NCBI RefSeq assembly: GCF_000485595.1
Contig: NW_014578875.1
Span: 15,622-40,988 of the forward strand
DNA length: 25,367 nucleotides
Direction: 5' to 3'
From: Priapulus caudatus
Taxonomy: Eukaryota > Priapulida > Priapulimorpha > Priapulimorphida > Priapulidae
Shown here piece after piece: positions 7,978-20,002 of the stretch. Every line of letters begins with the position of its first letter. Positions within the stretch are counted from its first letter, which is position 1. A program made the translations under genes and the position numbers. The notes beneath the pieces were generated by a model, which saw only the letters and a program-made list of their open reading frames with translations, was not told the DNA's origin and made no database searches.

Positions 7978-9700
7978 CACAATGCACCATAAAACAGGAG
8001 TTTCAGTCACGCGATTTGTCTCAACCAATGGGATTTGGGAGGTATGCAGAATGCAGAAGGTTGCTGAAATGATGTGTACGCAACTGCGTATCTGCATATC
8101 TGCGCCTAACAAAGGTGTCACTGCGCACGACTGAAATTTTACGTTCATAACCGTAGCAACACACCTCAGATGAGCCCAGTCGCTCTGCGGCTCGTTTCCA
8201 TTTTTCTTGGTAAATATGAAACTCAATAAAAAATCCTGATGCCCTATTTTGGTCAATATTGTGCTTAACCTGTGGCGAAAATTTTGCTTCCTCACTCTTT
8301 GTGGTAATTGAGAAATATCCAAAATACCATTTTTACATAAAAATTCAAAACTTGTTTGGTAACATGATTAGGTGCTGGAAATTTCATTAATTTTTTTGGC
8401 TTGAGCATAGAGATATATCTCCTCTATAAATAAAACGTGTGATTGATTCGATTCATTTGTCAATAAACGTTTAATATTCATTAGAGCACCGTGCAAAAGA
8501 TTGAGAGTATCCTTAAATGTAACACAGAATATTTCGGGTGTGCGCTCGAGTAAACTGTAGCGGGCACGGGCGAATGAACCGATTGTAGTGAAAGCAGCCG
8601 CGCAAATCGTCATCATTTATTGCATCGTTTTATGATGAATAGTTAATAGCCTTGCTCACGCACGAAGTGTGTTGTCCTGACACCGGGGCTTCCCACACAG
8701 ACAGCACTAGTAGTCTAACCTTCTTGCTCGCTAATATAATGTCTCTGCGGGCAGGTGCATGCCGTGCTCACGCACCACGCGCACAACACAAAGCGCGCTT
8801 TTCAATATTACATTTTTCTCCGGCCGACAGGGAAGAGATAACCTTCTTACGGCAGACAGCGCATCGTAATTGGCCCCTCTGCAGATTATTAAGCGTCTTC
8901 AGAGGGTAATCATCCGGCGATAACTCGTGCTCGGGGTGACACGGCCGCGACAGGCTGGCCTGACTGTGGTTCCCGCCGCGAGGCCTGCCCATGAATAAAG
9001 AGTTCGGCGTGGTTGCAGGGGACAGACGCGTGCGTTGTGGGCGTCCACGGTGACACAGGACAGCCTGGTCGGTGACACGGGTTACGCGGTATTGCACCAG
9101 GACCACACCGTTCCCAGCTGTCTCAGTCAATTACCTGATTTATGGAGCTGGGGTCTCGTTTGGAAGCGATCAGCGCTGCTTTCTTTTTCGCAGCTGTTAT
9201 TTCTGGATAGCTTTGTCTTGCAGGGGTTGTTTTTTTGGTTAGTGTAATGGTGTCACACGCGGCCAGTTTTTTACAGCCAAGTGATTGCGTCTCGGTCCCC
9301 TGAAGCAGTTGCGAATTTCATGCGTGCGAAGACTCATATAGTCGGCATGTATTTTGTTCCCCTATATCTCTACCGATAAATACGCATTGTTACGTTTCGT
9401 CGATTGAACGAATAAAATGGTTTATAAGGAAGAGCGTTTCTTGTAACAGCTGATGCGTCAGATGCTACGTTACTAATTTTCCTGACCTCGTATTTTTCAG
9501 AAATATTGATCATACGATATAACTGTAGTAATTTGTCCTACAGTATTAACGTTTCATAACGCGCGTTGCCTATATGTTTATAAGCGTATGGTCTGAACAC
9601 TGATCGTGACATAAATACAGCCGCGTGAGTTAGCATATACTTATATACACACGCGCGCACATCCACTCTGCACGAAGGTGTTTTCATAATAATGTAGCCT
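7978..9700. other. Non-coding, GC-rich island at 8640-9130
   Basis: The 7978-8640 half is AT-rich. The 8640-9130 half is CpG-rich and carries a repeated GGTGACAC(A/G)GG motif near 8935, 9049 and 9071. Open frames up to 126 codons exist on both strands, but none reads like a conserved protein and none has matching splice sites. An unlinked ATG followed by a donor-like GCAG|GTGCAT is at 8738-8757. This is most likely intron or intergenic DNA with a possible CpG-rich regulatory region. Confidence 0.35.
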
Positions 9701-12000
9701 CCCAACTTTCCTGTCGAACCGCCATTGTTGTTTCACGTGTGGGGCTCTTGTAAGACTGGTGGCTATCTATACACGCACACATACATCTTTGCGGAGCGGT
9801 GTTTGCTTTGTGATCTGCGCCGTGAGAGTCGTTCAGGAGTACTCTGTTTGCTTGAGGTCAGAGTTCCTGACATACACCCCCAGCAAACGGTGGTGTGATA
9901 AGTGTAGGTTTGGTAAACGCGTAAAACCTGCTATTTCAGAACATAATAAACTTGCTTCGTTACATTTTCGTCCGGTAGCGGTATTTTACGTCACCCCCCT
10001 CCTTCCCCTACCTCCTCGCCCAATTCGGCAATCACTGCTTACGACACAGTGATCTGGTGATCAGCCACGCAGCAGTCTACCCGCTTATCGTCTGACGATG
10101 CTGTTGTGTTGCTGATTGACCAGTCACAATGACGTCAGCCATGCTGCATGTATTCTTAGCGAGGAGCGGTCAATTCAAACTGGCAACACAGCGCTCCACC
10201 ACCACGCACCATTCACGGGGCATCGCAGCAGCGCCCGCTGCAAACTAGTTGTCTCTTACAATGCCTGGGTGCGCGCCGGCCTGAATGGGTCATCTATGTG
10301 TTGTGTCTCCCTCGCTGCAGTTCTGGTCCGGTCGCCTTTCAATGTCGGATGCTTAGTCGTTAGTGTCCGCGGAGTGCGCAACGTCTGCAAGTCAACAAGG
10401 CGATTCGTTGCTAAGCAAGATTCCCACGGGAAAAAAACATTGACGTGAGTAACGTACATTTGTTTGCTTATTCGGAGTTTAATTTGCTTAAGTCGATGTA
10501 TATGGTAATATACGTGTAAATAATTGCGCAGGCGATGGAGCGGCCTTTAAGTGCAGGTCTATTTCTTGATAAACTGAGTATAAGGTAGGAACTGCGATGT
10601 AAGAGTAAGACCACATAAGAACTAAAAGTAATACGCAGTTAAACCCCTTATTACAAGATGCTACGAACTTTGCATTGAAATGCTATTTCTCACAGATTAA
10701 AAAGTTAAACGGCATAATTGCCTCCATTCAACTATACTAGTGAAAGTATATCGACATATCGACAGTATATAAACATTGAAAATGCGATGAGCTCTCTATT
10801 AACGGCTAACATCAGATTAAACCCCATGCAAGCTTCTTAACAATCGTCTTGACCCTCAGCTATTCACGGCAGATACTCAATTTTCATGTCCCCGATCGTC
10901 GCCTTAAAGAACGGCGCACTTCGAGATCGTATCTGCAGCGATGAGTTGCTTCTCGTGTTTGCGATGGGAATTAACAACGATGCGCGGGGCGGAAACTTCG
11001 CCGCGCCGACTAATCTCTCTGTGCGTGGGTGTGTCTCCCGCACCGGTGCCACGTCTAATTACCCCGCTGCGCAGGTAGGCGCGAAGAGTACGGTCTGTGA
11101 CATCCGATATCTCTCACCTAGCTGTTGACTTTCTCCCCGTCGCTGTGGGTCAATATTTACCCTAATGTACTCTCACGCCCTCGCCGCCACCGTGTGTTGG
11201 AATGCGATACATGCAGTGACTCGCTTGACCGGTGGATTTTGAAACTTCGTATTGCTATGTCCAGTGTAACAAGATTTGACTAGTTGATATTCCACTGCTG
11301 AAGTCGAGAAATAGTCAATTATTTGGCTGAGGCCGTTCTGTACGTTTTATCAAAGTGTGGTATGCCTTTGATGTTGAAAGTTGCAAGCGGCCGTGTATGC
11401 CGTAGGCCCGTAGGGAGCCTTTAATAAGTCTCTTGCACTTGTGAAATATAATATACCTGACAGCTTTGAGATGCGGCAGTTGTAGACCACTAAGGGCCTG
11501 ATCAGTAAGAATGGATAACCTGATAGAAATGTCACCGCTATATACAGTGTGATGAAATATTGTATTTGACGTATTTGCACATTTAATGTCTGCGCGTAAT
11601 CGGCCGGAGTATCGTAGTATGCAGCAGTTTTAAAGAATAGTGCAAGGTAGTTCCAAAGAAGAATGCGACCGGATTTAAATTCCTAGCGTTTTTCACGTAA
11701 TACTGTAATCGTATAAATCTTATAAAGTTGTTTATGATTTCCAGCCACAGTGTGTAGGCGATAATATCGGAAGAATATGATCCTCATGATCCGAGCTAAA
11801 ACTGGAGCAGAGGACTCCGTTAATCAAACTTGCTGAACTATAGTAAATTCTGATTAAATGTTTAATTTCATGCCTTTACGTTGAGCGTAACTGCACATTT
11901 ATATTGTCTATCGCCGAACGCGTTTTCGAAGCTGCTCCCTATGCCGGTCTCGCGTGTATTTGCGCCCCGGGGCACACTGACACGGTGAGATCATAATTAT
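9701..12000. other. Non-coding, two CpG-rich islands
   Basis: CpG-rich blocks lie at about 10060-10450 and 10860-11130, separated by AT-rich DNA. The first contains a full CRE palindrome and ends at a donor-like AC|GTGAGT at 10445, which could be a non-coding first exon with its promoter. Open frames of 60-110 codons in these islands look like random translation of GC-rich DNA and show no recognisable domain. Confidence 0.35.
10130..10137. promoter_or_regulatory. CRE palindrome TGACGTCA
   Basis: Perfect CREB/ATF site inside a CpG-rich island, about 310 bp before a donor-like AC|GTGAGT. The context fits a promoter better than the copy at 6482 does. Confidence 0.42.
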
Positions 12001-12030
12001 ATCAAGAGCGGATAATTATCCGCTCTTGAT
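12001..12030. repeat. Perfect 30-bp palindrome, TCAAGAG ends
   Basis: ATCAAGAGCGGATAA and its exact complement TTATCCGCTCTTGAT are joined without a loop. It is flanked by TA-rich DNA. The TCAAGAG/CTCTTGA ends recur in the inverted repeat at 14731-14815 and, as CAAGAG/CTCTTG, at 20003-20036. Confidence 0.85.
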
Positions 12031-14090
12031 TATATACTTGTGCAGTGCTAATACGTATAATTATCAGACCATCTTCGGTTTTACGTCGCGAGCCAGGCGC
12101 GCATAATTCCGCTTATGAACACAATTACAATTTCAAATTTGCCTCAAGGTTTGTCTGGGGCGGTTTTATTACCGATGTACGCTTCTCAGACTGATATCCT
12201 CTATCGGGCAGCATAAAACATACATGAGTGGAACCGTCGCCACACACACCCACCGCTTTCTGCGCGCGCGCCAGTATTGTACGTCACGTGCGAGCTGTGC
12301 TACCCATACAAGCCCGACTGAGCCGTGTTTTACGCCAGCGTGTGAAGGCGGCACAGACAAACACGTCTGTATAGTCACATGGCGGTTTTATCAGGCAGAA
12401 GGGAGCAGCGAGATTAGTTCGTGTGGTTTCCGGCCACGATTATCGGAGTGTCACCGCCTGTATATCGTATTGCCTCTGACGTTCAGATAGGCAGCAAATT
12501 AACCAGTTAAAACAGTGACGTCCCGCGCGCAGTTTTGCCTTTTAGCCTGACAAAATAATCGATAAGGCATGATGCATGAGTATAGCTGTGAAACATTGAT
12601 CACAAAATATTAATTTGATAGCGATTATCGTAACTATTTTGACGTTGGCGACATAGCTGGAAAAGTTTTGAAGGTTTCATTGTGATCTGTCTGACGTCCT
12701 TTGTATTCTTCAAAATCTGCCGATTTACTCTACAGAAGTCAACGCGTTATAGTTTAAGTTCGCTGTTGAGGGAATTTGCTTCGCCAAATAAACCGTCTTT
12801 AGCTGGGCTTTTAAATCATGCATTACCAATAGTTTTTTTTTCTGTCAAAGGCGGCTTTACAAAAGCCACTTCGAGGAATCGGCCTAGCACGTTAAGCCTT
12901 CTTAAACTATACCCGTGAATCATTCATAATCGTCGTTTTTTCGCCTCAAGTCGAAGGCTCATTTGCAAAACCGTTTCAAGAAATCGGCTTTCTATGTTAA
13001 TGTCGCGCTGCGCTGCATGAATTCTACTAAAAATCTAGACTGGCTCCATGACTACCCGTAACTGGGCCCAATTGGATCGTTTTTCAACGACTGGCGGGGT
13101 AAATCCACTGGCGGTTCCAACAAATCAGTAAAAATACAAAATAATGTTTAATAAATATTATTGCATCACTAATAACTCTCCTATCTGCGGTAAACAACTC
13201 CTCACTGCCAAAGAAAAGCCTAACGTCGGCGCGAATGCTGGCTCTCTGCAATAGGCTGCGTACTCCCCATGCATACATAATAATACCGTAGGCCCTATTA
13301 TTACCGTAGTTATTACCGTAATAAAACTGCCAGTGGGTAAATCGAATAGACGCTTGTAGCCGGGAAACATCCAACGTTGCATGTTGCTCGTGTGTGTGTT
13401 TGATCGACAGCGCGAATACTACGTGACTATATATACGTGAATGTACGTGACTTGCGCAGGCTGACCGCGTGCGACGCGGCGAGAGCGAGAATGACGGAGC
13501 GATCGCTTCCTCCTCTGTGACAATCAATTCATCGCGCCATTGTCCGTTGCCTTGTCCTTCGCGGCCGATGTCCGTCAGTTTGCTCCGGGGCGCGTGTCTC
13601 TCGTTTGTGCTGATGTTCCCGCGAACAGCGTAACGACGTAAGCGGGAAAACATCGCAAACCACTCGCGGTTAGATCTCGTGGCGTCTCTAGGGGATGGTG
13701 TGAGAGAGGTGGGGGGGGGGTGGAGGATCGGGTATCTCGACCGAAGACACTAGAGGATGGCCGTTTAATACCGAGCGTAATAGCATTAAAATATATCAGC
13801 GTCCACGCGCGCGACGAGAATGGTGTTGCTCTCGGATTGCTCATTAAATATTTATGTAAAGATCGAAACGCGATTGCAGACCAACACAAAAAATAAAGGG
13901 ATACGCATTATGCTGACTTTGAAAGCAACGTGTGATGCACACATGATATCTGCGTTCATGCTGACATCGCTTTACATATTAGCAGGGGTGAATATTGGCA
14001 TATTTGGCATTATTCTCTGTTGTTAATGATGATAGATTTGCCATTATTAATTCACTCATGATATTAGATTTAGAAACGGCGATACATCGA
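12031..14090. other. Non-coding stretch with CpG-rich blocks
   Basis: CpG-rich parts at about 12220-12440 and 13440-13660; the latter ends in a donor-like GAC|GTAAGC at 13636. Open frames up to 189 codons occur on the minus strand at 13084-13653, but they lack coding-like structure. A G-run of ten lies at 13713-13722. Confidence 0.35.
12845..13002. repeat. Diverged tandem duplication, 106 bp apart
   Basis: 12845-12896 (TCAAAGGCGGCTTTACAAAA then GCCACTTCGAGGAATCGGCC) and 12951-13002 (TCGAAGGCTCATTTGCAAAA then CCGTTTCAAGAAATCGGCTT) align along their length, both ending near GTTAA. The family is unknown. Confidence 0.55.
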
Positions 14091-14092
14091 AC

Positions 14093-14094
<2 letters not shown>

Positions 14095-14135
<41 letters not shown>

Positions 14136-14146
14136 TATATATATAT
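14095..14146. repeat. (TA)n microsatellite
   Basis: An almost uninterrupted TA array with one AATT break near 14130. Confidence 0.95.
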
Positions 14147-14399
14147 TCACGTACGTGTGTATTTGTGTATTGACGTCGTCGGTCGCAGTCCGGTCGGACT
14201 AAAAGTATACGTAAATGTTCAGGTAACCTATGAAAGTATGTTCACTGCTACATTCGTGCATATGTACTAAAAGTACTACGTTTCCTCTTAATTGATGTAC
14301 TATAATCTATATTTATATGTACTAAGATTGAATTAATCGTATGTAAACATCGACTAAGACAGTATAAGACCACGACTTATGCGCGCAGGTACTCGATGT

Positions 14400-14640
14400 A
14401 TATCAGAAGATGTAAGTATAGATTTGGATAATTATGTGCAGTATGTACATGAGCCAACGGCCGGCCCAGTCGTCGGCGCGACTACACAGCGTTGCTGCAC
14501 GGATGATAAATGGTTGCGATGAGTCGGCGTAGATGAGTGCTCTCGTGCCCAGGGGCATAGCCCGCCGCCGTATATATACCTGATGATCCCAGCTAACGAC
14601 TTGCGCACGGTCACATTGGCGACATTGCATTTGAACCATC
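14400..14640. other. CpG-rich segment with possible minus-strand TATA box
   Basis: On the minus strand, GGTATATATACGGCGGCGGG (complement of about 14563-14582) looks like a TATA box followed by GC-rich DNA, so a minus-strand promoter is possible. Overlapping minus frames of 60-78 codons here are not recognisable proteins. Confidence 0.25.
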
Positions 14641-14648
14641 TCGTTTTA

Positions 14649-14714
14649 ACCGTGCGTGCGTGCGTATGTGCGTGTGCGTGCGTTCATGCGTACGTGCGTG
14701 CTTCTTTGCGTGCG
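14649..14714. repeat. (TGCG)n-type microsatellite
   Basis: Degenerate GTGCGTGCGTGCGT array adjoining the TA-flanked inverted repeat on its left. Similar GTGTGCG-rich DNA resumes at 14845-15035. Confidence 0.85.
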
Positions 14715-14830
14715 TATATATATATATATATCAAGAGTACATAATATAATAGGAGATTACATAATACATAATAAGGATAATACATATAATCTCCTATTAA
14801 TATTATGTACTCTTGATATATATATATATA
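14715..14830. mobile_element. Short inverted-repeat element flanked by TA runs
   Basis: TCAAGAGTACATAATATAAT then AGGAGATTA (14731-14759) is the inverse of 14787-14815, with a single extra A in the right arm and a 27-nt AT-rich loop. TA runs (14715-14731 and 14814-14830) flank both ends, which would hide a TA target duplication. At about 85 bp it resembles a tiny TA-inserting MITE or fold-back element. Confidence 0.75.
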
Positions 14831-15066
14831 CAGCTGTTCAGGTGTGGGCGTGTGTACGCATCGATCTCCCCTTCTCTTTACACGGGTGGGTGGGTGTGCG
14901 TGTGTGGGTGTGAGTGAATGAGTATAATAACGTTCGTGCATGCGGGCTTACATTACATTTTCGCGTGCGGGCGGGCGTGCAATACTTGTAGGCGTGTGTG
15001 CGGTCGTACAATACCGTGTGTGTGTAGGCGTGGGGATGGGAGAGAGAGTCTGCAGACGTCCCTAGT

Positions 15067-15142
15067 GTCCCGGTCTCACCGGGATCGTCCCGGTGCGACA
15101 TGCTGGTCCCGGTGTCCCGTTAAGAGTCCAGAAAGTCCCGGT
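15067..15142. repeat. Cluster of GTCCCGGT octamers
   Basis: GTCCCGGT occurs at 15067, 15087, 15106 and 15135, with a partial copy (GTCCCGTT) at 15114 and an inverted ACCGGGA at 15078-15084. The spacing of the first three is 20 and 19 bp, about two helical turns. It could be a decayed minisatellite or a transcription-factor site cluster. Confidence 0.6.
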
Positions 15143-15508
15143 CGTAACATATTTCAGCCATATTTTAAATTTTACACCAGTAAATTATTAAATTTGCCGT
15201 GGTTGTTGATGTACTTTGATTCCAGCGAACAATATAAGAAGTTGTATGAATTCTGGTCTGTTAGAAAATGTAAAATATTAAGGTGATGCAATATCATAAT
15301 ATACTCGTATAATAATAAATAAATGTGAAACCATAAATTAACATGAATTTGCATTTTATTTTACATGTATACTTTATAAAAAATGGTGGTGCGCCGCGAC
15401 AAACACATGTCGCAGCCCGCCACAACTTTTTTCCTGTTTTTCCGCACCGCGAAAAAACGGCGATGGATCATTATTACAAGTGATCCCTTTCTTGGATTTC
15501 CCCAACTT
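15143..15508. other. AT-rich non-coding stretch
   Basis: No gene is seen. Frames here are short and unremarkable. A small hairpin TTTTTCCGC/GCGAAAAA lies near 15436-15455. Confidence 0.4.
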
Positions 15509-15675
15509 GGTACCTCTGAGTCTGTGCGTATATGTATGTGTGTGCGTGCGTGCGTGCGTGGGTGTGTGTGTGTGGGTGTGTGTGCGGTGGTACCTCTGAG
15601 TCTGTGCGTATATGTATGTGTGTGCGTGCGTGCGTGCGTGGGTGTGTGTGTGTGGGTGTGTGTGCGGTTTGTCTG

Positions 15676-15712
<37 letters not shown>

Positions 15713-15768
15713 TGTGCGTGCGTGTGTGTGCGTGCGCGGGTGTGTGTGTGGGCGTGTTGTCTGCTGTG
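15509..15768. repeat. GT-rich repeat with 80-bp tandem duplication
   Basis: GGTACCTCTGAGTCTGTGCG and the following GTGTGCG-rich sequence at 15509-15588 are repeated almost exactly at 15589-15668. A (GT)n array follows at 15677-15709, bounded by two copies of TGTCTGCTGTGTG (15669 and 15757). All long frames across this block on both strands translate dinucleotide repeats. Confidence 0.9.
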
Positions 15769-15779
15769 TGCCCATTCAT

Positions 15780-16689
15780 TCCTTGTGTGTCCTTCTTATG
15801 TCCTTCAGCTTACATTCGTAATGCACTCTTGTTCGTTTTCCGTGAATGAAGACTTGCACACGTAACATTCGTGAAGCGAGCCATCATGCTATAGGCTCGT
15901 ACCATGCTGCTCTCTCGCTGTGGCGCACCGAGCATTGATGCCACGCGAACCGGTTCATCATTATTCAATCTAAAACGACAGCAGAGAATAAATGTGCCAG
16001 CTCGAGGCTAGAAAACGCCCTTCGTCTCCCTTATGCAATTTGCGAACAAATGAGGGAAGAATACGACTGGCCATGATTTAATATGTACACGCCAGGTTGC
16101 CTTACGTTGTAGTGGCAAAAATGGCTTCATGCAATAGTGGATATGTCGCAGCGAATTTCCGTCGAGCGTCGAAGCTGTAAAAAACTGCCACTTCTTTATC
16201 TGCCGTCGACTTATTTGAATTCGCTTTTTGTATCTCGCGCGTAAAAATGCAGGAAGCATATTTATCTCGCTTGCTTCGTTAGATTTTTTTCGCAAGCGAG
16301 TACTTTCTCCTGTCGCGTTGCGTTACTGCATCTAGACGGCGTTTCTCTCTACGCCGGTGTCAGATGTGGAGAGAAATATCTCTCACACGCTCTACTGATC
16401 TCGTCGATGCATATCGCGCCTGAGTAAGTGTGCGACGTACTAATCATGTTTGCTCTTACTGCCGACGTTTACGTTTTAATTTCATAAAAAAATATTTAAG
16501 AACTGGGAGAGCGGAAGGGAGAGCGGGGAGCAGGGATGGAGCGAGAGACAGAGAGAGACATCTAGATAGATAAACCGAGAGACAGAGAGATATGGGGAGA
16601 GGAGAGGAGAGGCGCAAGAGAGAGGGGGGATTCGAGTCAGCTGTTGGTTATTTTAAACCAGGTGGTTACACCTGCGCGTGCATATATCT

Positions 16690-16692
<3 letters not shown>
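15780..16692. other. Non-coding stretch with purine-rich block
   Basis: No recognisable gene. 16505-16630 is a purine-rich GAGA-type block (GAGAGACAGAGAGAGA). A 95-codon minus-strand frame at 16008-16295 has no recognisable domain or splice support. Confidence 0.4.

Positions 16693-16737
<45 letters not shown>
16693..16737. repeat. (GT)n microsatellite
   Basis: About 22 uninterrupted GT units following GAGTG. Confidence 0.97.
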
Positions 16738-16738
<1 letters not shown>

Positions 16739-18036
16739 CAGGGAGGGGGTGCGCCGACGGTGATGCCAGCTGCCAACTGGCAAGTGTTAGCAAGAAACTC
16801 CTCGAGCGTCTCTCATCGGCAATTAATACTTGTCAGCTGGCTGAATGCAAAGAGCAAAGTGTTGCAAATGTGTTCGTCCTAGAAAAGCTAAGTGCGCTGA
16901 CGACGCAGCATAAGTCACAGCGCCATGCCTGGGGTTATTGCGCGATTCTAGGTCGACCACATACGAAAAAAGTGTTAATCAATTTGCCAACGAGTTCCGT
17001 TTGTTTGACTTTCGACGTTGTTGCGTCTGTTATTGCGCGAGCAATTTGTTTGTATCTTTATTGAGCGATGGGAAATACCAACCGGTAGCAATATATATTA
17101 ATGGTTCCGTGATCGTGTGGCGTTGGGTACCCGTACGGCGACAGATAGTTCGGGCACGTAGTTTCGATCGCGCTTGAATGTGAGCAATGCCGCAGAAGAT
17201 ACGGTGGCGAGTATACTGGCGTCACCTCGCGCCCGAGCTCGGCGAATATCACCGGATTGATGGGTATTTGCACGCGCTTAGCAGACGCAATTAGAGAATC
17301 TGTCTGCCGTCAATATATACGGTCGTCGATTTACGGACAAAACGTGGATCGATGTGAGGAGTAGCGCATCTCGAGTGAGGCTAACTGAGCGCGACAGATG
17401 GAGTATGAGTGCAATAAGTAAGAGAGCTTGACCATCTGTCTGCTGCCTGGCTGCAAGGCGTCTGTGAGGGAGAAGAGGCTGCGTTGGCGTTGAGCTTCGC
17501 CTTAAAACTCAGCACAGTCCTCCGTGGAGAATACACATCATACACCCATATCCCTTCAACCACAACAGCCCAAAGTTTTCACCCGTTTGTGGGTCCGCCC
17601 CTCCAATCGTAACTGCGACTAAAATCCACACGATACATTTGTTACTTGTGAATTTAGTCATAGCCTATGGCACCTCTTATCAAACACGCCTCAAAGTCCG
17701 GCCACAGGTCATGCACATAAGCGGCCCCTTCGCTTTTCTGCACCCCATCTCTCGCCTCTCAGGCACACAGTATAGGTGCATTGCACTCGAAGAATGCAGC
17801 CGCACGAGGGAGGTAATCGCAAATGACAGCGCCATCTTATCTCCTTCTCGGCGCTCCTTTCTTGCGGCGTAGCGTCGACTCTTTCAGTTTGGCGTGCCTC
17901 TCTAACTCGATGCTCGTCAGCTGTCTGTCGGGGGCGGTGATCACGCGCGACCAAAGACGATGACGATAGCAGTTGTGCACGATGATGACGGTCATAGCCA
18001 CCGGCGACGGTGATGGTGTCGCCGACGACGATGATG
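16738..18036. other. Non-coding stretch, no recognised gene
   Basis: Several frames of 60-128 codons exist, the longest continuing out of the (GT)n array on the plus strand (to 17064), but none shows a recognisable domain, and their composition does not stand out from the background. I report no gene here. Confidence 0.35.
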
Positions 18037-18146
18037 TTGGTCGTAGCTGCCGACGACGGTGATGTTGGTCGTAGATGCCGACGACGGTGATGTTGGTCGT
18101 AGATGCCGACGACGGTGATGTTGGTCGTAGATGCCGACGACGATGG
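18037..18146. repeat. 28-bp tandem repeat, four copies
   Basis: The unit TTGGTCGTAGATGCCGACGA + CGGTGATG starts at 18037, 18065, 18093 and 18121, with one base change and a diverging last copy. The flanks (17950-18280) are a looser GACGACGATGATG-type array. Because 28 is not a multiple of three, and the unit lacks minus-strand stops in any frame, the three minus frames are all open and give rotated copies of one peptide. That pattern argues against protein-level selection. Confidence 0.93.
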
Positions 18147-19473
18147 CCATCGCGACCGTGGACGACGATGACAATTGCAGCCGTCGACGATGGTGACGGT
18201 ATAACCACCGACGACGATGGCGATTGTAGCCGCCACGGGCGATAACGTTGGACGACGATGATGTGGCGACGACGACAACTGGCCGGCCAGTGTTCTCGCA
18301 CGACAAAGCTACGTGAGCGTGCGCGTGTCACGGTTCAAAGTTATCAGCAGCATGGGTGTAGAAATAGCGGTGTTAATTTGACGTCGTGTGGACAGTCGAA
18401 CTAATAACACATTCTATTGCGAATAATGTAAAATTACTAGGGTCTCTGGTATTTTCCCTGGGTAAGTTTCACAGTACAGGAATTTATCGCCAGAAATAGC
18501 TACGGTATATTACAAATCATCCACCGGCGCACAGCACGTGAGCGCAGTCCAATTACAGCAATGTAATATTACCACAACTCTGTGTGTGTGTGTAATTTTC
18601 CTTTGCGCTGCTAACTATATGGCCAGTCTTATATATCCTCACGAAATTTGGGAGAAAATCTTGGAAACGCGTAGAAGTGCTTGCAATCGAGATTAGATTC
18701 CAAGTGCTTCTAGACCAATGATTCCAACGAGAATGGAAAGCGTGGCGGTGACGAGAGAATCTCCAATGAAAAGGGATGCTGCGATGCCTTGAGATGGGCT
18801 TATATGCCGAGGAATGAGCAGTAAGCTGACTTTTGTTCACTGTCGCTGCAGCGGCCTGTCCCCTCACGCTATAATGGGCAGAAATACCTGAGTGCATTAT
18901 TCTGCCTCGTGGCCCGCTCTGCTTTGAAGTTGTGAAAGCAAGCGTGCATGCTTGGGAGTGTGCTTTGTGCGTGCTGATGTATACGACGAGTCCATTAGCA
19001 CCTACGTTTCCAGTCAGTGTGCTCGCAAGCAACCTTCGTGCAGGTGGTAGCCCTTTTTCACGTACGCATGAATAAATTGCTTCCTAACTTTCTATTCACA
19101 TTCCTGTAAGCTTTGGCCATTAGTGAGATAAATTGGCATGTATAGTAACGTTTCAGTCATTACCAGGTGAACTTTCAGGTTATTGTGGGTTCTTCATCTT
19201 CCAGCACATTGAAATTCCCCTAGACGATGATGTTGATTCGATATGACTCAATCTAGTTATGGAATGAAATGTATGGTTTAACACACAGACTGCAATAGAA
19301 TACGATAGAGTCAACCCTATCCTACTATAATGTATAACAAACTGCAATATTTCTTTTAACTTCCGTTATATCGGAATAGTAAATATCGCGTGTGCGCATC
19401 CGTGCGTACTTGAATGCGTGTGCGTTTGCATGCCCTTTCCTGGGGCGGCTCGCTGAGAGTGTTGTACGGGCTC

Positions 19474-19481
19474 TGACGTCA
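19474..19481. promoter_or_regulatory. CRE palindrome TGACGTCA
   Basis: Perfect CREB/ATF site with a near-copy (CGACGTCA) 31 bp downstream, in a CpG-rich block roughly 0.9 kb upstream of the start codon at 20387. A role in driving the C2-domain gene is inferred from position only. Confidence 0.42.
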
Positions 19482-20002
19482 TCAGCCAGTAATTGATCGA
19501 TGAACGACGTCACAGCTCGCGAAAGTTACTGGTTACGCGACACAGTATACGCCCTCATACCATGCTGTAGCGCAGTCGTGGCACCGCGAGGGGCCAGTTG
19601 AGGAGAATGACTTTATCTTTTTCACGTTGATGTTAGTCAACTTTAGCATACGTTCTGTCGGTGCGGGAACGGTGCCGTTGGGGGAGCGTGGGGTGTCATT
19701 AGTGGTCGCAAGGGGATAGTGTTGTTAGATGTTGATGCAGTCCAGCGATTCTTTTTATTACTTTCTTTATAGCCAAATCACGCGTTGAAGTGGCCATTAT
19801 ATTCAGCTTAGCAGGGCGTTTTTTTGTCGAGTGTTTTTTTTATTCGCAGTACAATCGGTCGGCGAGGTGTGTTTGGCAGCGATCTCTGCCTTTTTGGTTG
19901 CCGCTCAGGGGCAAGGCGGTGTCGGCATTCTAGCAGTCAACGCGTGAGAATAAAATTCTCTAAGTCAGTGTGCACGGCGTATTACAACTTATATATTATA
20001 AC

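Noticed and set aside
13084-13653. 189-codon minus-strand frame and neighbours
   Set aside because: It runs from AT-rich into CpG-rich DNA with no change in protein character; no recognisable motif.
18037-18146. Regular 28-bp direct repeats resembling a CRISPR array
   Set aside because: There are no spacers; the units are directly adjacent and the genome is animal.
18553-19032. 159-codon minus-strand frame
   Set aside because: Low-information, His/Ser/Arg-rich translation with no domain, no splice partners and no coding-like codon use.
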